Assembly (NCBI GenBank): GCA_030737875.1
Contig: CM060922.1
Span: 227,213,835-227,277,834 of the forward strand
DNA from: Allium sativum
Taxonomy: Eukaryota > Streptophyta > Magnoliopsida > Asparagales > Amaryllidaceae
Reading direction: 5' to 3'
Length of the DNA: 64,000 nt
Part shown: positions 61,755 through 64,000 of the stretch, one piece after another
Layout of the letters: each line of letters begins with the position of its first letter
Numbering within the stretch: the first letter of the stretch is position 1
Program-made: the position numbers and the translations under genes
The notes under the pieces: model-generated
What the model saw: the letters and a program-made list of their open reading frames with translations, nothing else
Database searches by the model: none
What the model was told of the DNA's origin: nothing

Positions 61755-61863
61755 GCATAGGTATCAACGAATCTGGTCAGAACGGGCGTTCAAATGCAGA
61801 AAAATGAATCTGTCCTCGGATTTGCAAATAGGTGGGAGGTCGACCCCCTGGTCGACCTGGGTC

Positions 61864-61887
61864 CTGGGCGGGAAATTTCCCGCCCAG
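61864..61887. promoter_or_regulatory. 24-bp perfect palindrome with two inverted E2F-type sites
   Basis: The half-site CTGGGCGGGAAA is followed immediately by its exact reverse complement. Each half contains TTTCCCGC, the core recognised by plant E2F/DP factors. Two GTCGAC motifs lie beside it (61838-61858). E1 has a decayed version (CGGGAATTCTCCCGCCC near 15500). Regulation by E2F is inference from the motif. Confidence 0.6.
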
Positions 61888-62128
61888 CCCGGGTGTGTGA
61901 TTTGAATTTCGAATTTCAAACCTGAGCTGTTTTTATTTAAATCCCTGAAACTTCTGAAGGTCATAACTTCTTGATACGGAGTTTGATTTATGCAAACTCA
62001 TATTCTATCTCAAGCAGAATTCCAAGGCGAACGCAATGGCGTAACCCGTTTCCCTTAATTCTTCTCTTAAAAATTAAGTATACTTTAATTTGTTACTTTG
62101 ACGTTCACAGAAAATACGGGGTGTTACA

Positions 62129-62140
62129 TTCTCCCCTCCT
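62129..62140 (-). promoter_or_regulatory. E2 polypurine tract
   Basis: AGGAGGGGAGAA on the minus strand, directly before the LTR start TGTAACACC. It fixes the element as minus-strand and this LTR as the 3' copy. Confidence 0.85.
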
Positions 62141-62759
62141 TAAAGGATTTCGTCCCTGAAATCTTCAAGTTAGGAAGAACGTATATCCTAACATCCAACA
62201 TCCATCTACTCAACCATTCAGTCACAGGCATCCATTGTCCTTAAAAGGTTTTAATGCCGTATGAACGTATGCAGAGTGTGTGTATATGTCTCTTATCTAA
62301 TGCAAAATCAGGCGGTCTACTGATCTAGTTGACCTCCTTAATGCGAATCATGTTAGTGCCATGAGTCCATCATGTATGCAATTATTCCAAATCGTACTTT
62401 ATAACTTCTACATGAGTGCACAGTCATTCATACAAATGCAACATCCATATATAACACATCAAGTTTCAATCTATATATATATAAAAGTTCACTCATGCAT
62501 ATGCAATATGAAAGTGACTGAGCCGATCTAGTGCCTAATGTGTGTATATGCATCCACGAGCAACCACCAGCAAACACTTGCAACCATCAATCATAACATG
62601 TTTCAAATAAATGTTTACATCCATTGGCTTCTACCTAAGGATCGTGGATAGGACCGAGAGGATATACCTAAAAGATAAAGACTAGCATGCAAATAAATAT
62701 TACAGAAAAAGTGGAATCAAGGATATACCCTGAAAAAGGGTATGATGCGCGTATCTAGT
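62141..62759 (-). other. E2 non-coding region between pol remnant and polypurine tract
   Basis: The end of the internal region of the element. Near the tract it has the conserved GACGAAATCCTTTAAGG seen before many gypsy 3' LTRs. Otherwise no ORF or motif recognised. Confidence 0.5.
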
Positions 62760-62930
62760 CTTCAGTCTTCTAAATTGCATCTTCTTGAGCTTCACTCCAC
62801 CATACCTTAACTAGTTTAACTTCACAATTGCGAATATTCTTGACCTCCATTTCCAAAACCCACTAGTAAAGACAGGACCTCGACCACTTACTATGCTAGG
62901 GGGTATCCAATGTAATCGAACTATCTTTCC
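62760..62930 (-). pseudogene. E2 integrase core and chromodomain fragment
   Basis: Minus strand 62925-62849 reads VRLHWIPPSIVSGRGPVFTS, the integrase core block in which the family has IVSDRGP; the catalytic Asp is changed to Gly. It runs directly into EVKNIRNCEVKLVKVWW, the CHR-type tail of Tekay elements, so the part between (about 250 codons) is deleted. Confidence 0.75.
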
Positions 62931-63030
62931 AAGATAAACAGATGTTAACCATGATACCAAGTGTATATACTAAGATGATTAGAGGTCTCTCTTCTACTTA
63001 GCTTATCCATCATGTCACAAATTTGAGGGT

Positions 63031-63270
63031 CAATATATCTCACGCAAACCATCCCAGTCGAACTTGACATCCCTCAAGTACAAGCCCCAAAGGCCTAAAC
63101 CAATATCAGACAAGCACCCAAGGAATACCTCCTCCGAATTTGGATGATTTATGTGAGATGATACTAGCGAAACAACCAAAAAATTGAGCACTTAACCGAC
63201 TCTGGCTTTCCTCGCCAATCTTGCTCCAAAACTATCGTTGATCACATAACTGGCTTTGCAATGTCATCTA
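63031..63270 (-). mobile_element. Tk2-family LTR fragment inside the E2 internal region
   Basis: The minus strand here aligns with 10640-10865 and 18860-19075 of the Tk2 LTRs: shared CTGATATTGGTTTAGGCC, GTACTTGAGGGAT, ACCATCTCACAT-like and GGTTGGCG-like words in the same order. It lies between the RT start and the integrase fragment of E2, so it entered by insertion or illegitimate recombination. Confidence 0.65.
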
Positions 63271-63715
63271 GATATATGTGGGAGTCTACCTCATGTTTTA
63301 GGGGACAAACCCTTAATCAAAAACATTTGCGTACTCATGGACTACTCCAACGGATCGAAAATCGTCGATAAATACATAAAGTGATTCTAGGTAGATAAGA
63401 CAAATTGATCCCTTAGGATCGCACGAAATTTCTAAGGTATTCCCGAGGCAAGTCAAAAGTCTAACTACCCTCCTTTCACAATTACTAGCTAACCAATCCA
63501 TGCCTAGAATCAACCCATAGCCCATGAAACCAAAAACATAAGTATCTCGAATCCTTACAAACCAAAGATAAATGAGCCGAACCATAAATTGGATTTGAGA
63601 CAATAATGGGATCTTCTACTATACAAGTACTAAGGTGTAGAGACTCAACTATGGAAGCAGATATAAAACGAATGTGAAGCGCTAGAATCAAAAAGAGTAC
63701 TAACAGGATGATCAA
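63271..63715 (-). pseudogene. E2 protease and RT start remnant
   Basis: In two minus-strand frames. One (63715-63485) has RFISASIVESLHLSTC and DPIIVSNPIYGSAHLS, the part that follows the protease active site; the DSG itself is degraded. The other (63603-63313) has GLILGMDWLASNCERR, the conserved protease C-terminal block, and VVHEYANVFD, the beginning of RT; IKGLSPK follows past a stop. A frameshift separates them. Confidence 0.8.
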
Positions 63716-63748
63716 AAAGAAAAACTAGACTTTTTCAACCAAGCTTTA

Positions 63749-63991
63749 CTACCTCTCTCTCAGGTATGCTGGTGGTGAGAGCATGCACTTGCCTTCCGGA
63801 AAATCATGTCCTTTATTCTTGCCTTTGTCCTTAATAATGACACTTCCTCTTGTTTTAGGTTTCACTATTCTTTCCTTTTTATCTCCTTTGTGAAGCAAGT
63901 CCATATCCATGAGTTCCTCATCCTTGGGTTGTGCTCCTTGGAAAAACTCCCTCAGTCTCATCTTTACTATCCTTTGGTAACACGTTGACAA
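63749..63991 (-). pseudogene. gag: E2 gag C-terminal remnant
   Basis: An 80-codon minus-strand frame, Lys/Asp/Glu-rich, just upstream of the protease region and running toward the window end. It is in the place of the Gag C-terminus, but no zinc knuckle is seen. Identified by position more than by sequence. Confidence 0.45.
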
Positions 63992-64000
63992 GTCTCTCGA

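Larger units (their letters stand above)
57832..62128 (-). mobile_element. E2: 3' LTR of a minus-strand Tekay-like element
   Basis: 4297 bp. On the minus strand it starts TGTAACACCCCG directly after a polypurine tract and ends GGTGGGGTGTTTCA, against GGACGTGGAGTGTTACA in E1. It is homologous throughout to E1 but 1.3 kb longer; the tandem arrays at 58984-59772 account for part of this. It carries a palindrome with E2F-type sites and a TATA box in its first 400 bases. The 5' LTR lies beyond the window. Confidence 0.88.

Overview
This 64 kb window is AT-rich nuclear DNA from a plant and reads as a graveyard of nested transposable elements. The evidence for a plant is Tekay/Del-type Ty3-gypsy (chromovirus) remnants primed by initiator tRNA-Met, an element primed by tRNA-Asp as in plant Athila-type elements, a PIF/Harbinger-type element with a Myb/SANT-like pseudogene, a CACTA-type terminus and small hAT-like and TA-flanked hairpin elements. 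I find no intact protein-coding host gene, tRNA, rRNA or CRISPR array. I cannot name the genus. Family names used here (Tk1, Tk2, E, L6, NA1, F, G) are local labels.

Layout. 1-3635: partial copy A of a very long LTR family (L6). 3636-22585: Tekay-like element Tk1 (+), decayed, with copy A sitting in its 5' LTR. A second Tekay-like element, Tk2 (8568-19758, +), is inserted in the Tk1 integrase region with target duplication CCGCT on both sides. The 3' LTR of Tk2 is itself split by a 3.0 kb solo LTR (E1, 15242-18245). 22586-23256 plus 37643-38470: a poorly resolved, probably LTR-derived remnant (F), split by L6 copy B (23257-37637, +, duplication AAAAT). Copy B is split by an 8.15 kb non-autonomous element NA1 (28084-36234, -).

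38470-43371: mostly non-coding AT/AC-rich DNA, a possible Copia (SIRE/Maximus-like) LTR start, a compound microsatellite and a Tekay-type LTR end. About 43372-50523: an L6-related LTR remnant (G) split by a PIF/Harbinger-like element (45514-49916, flanked by TTA), which contains a CACTA-type end, a 376 bp hairpin element and a 158 bp hAT-like element. 50866-57093: L6 copy C, a complete 6.2 kb solo LTR (-) flanked by GTTAT. 57832-64000: a minus-strand Tekay-like element (E2) whose 4.3 kb 3' LTR carries tandem arrays and a striking promoter palindrome, followed by a deleted gag-pol.

Order of events that the nesting implies: Tk1, then Tk2 into Tk1, then E1 into Tk2; L6-A into Tk1; L6-B into F, then NA1 into L6-B; Harbinger into G, then smaller elements into Harbinger. 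Coding parts are full of stops, frameshifts and deletions, so nothing here is expected to move on its own. The most interesting material is in the LTRs: the 6.2 kb solo LTRs, inverted E2F-type sites, arrays of short inverted repeats, a 14-bp GATC minisatellite, and the NA1 element with an unrecognised reading frame.
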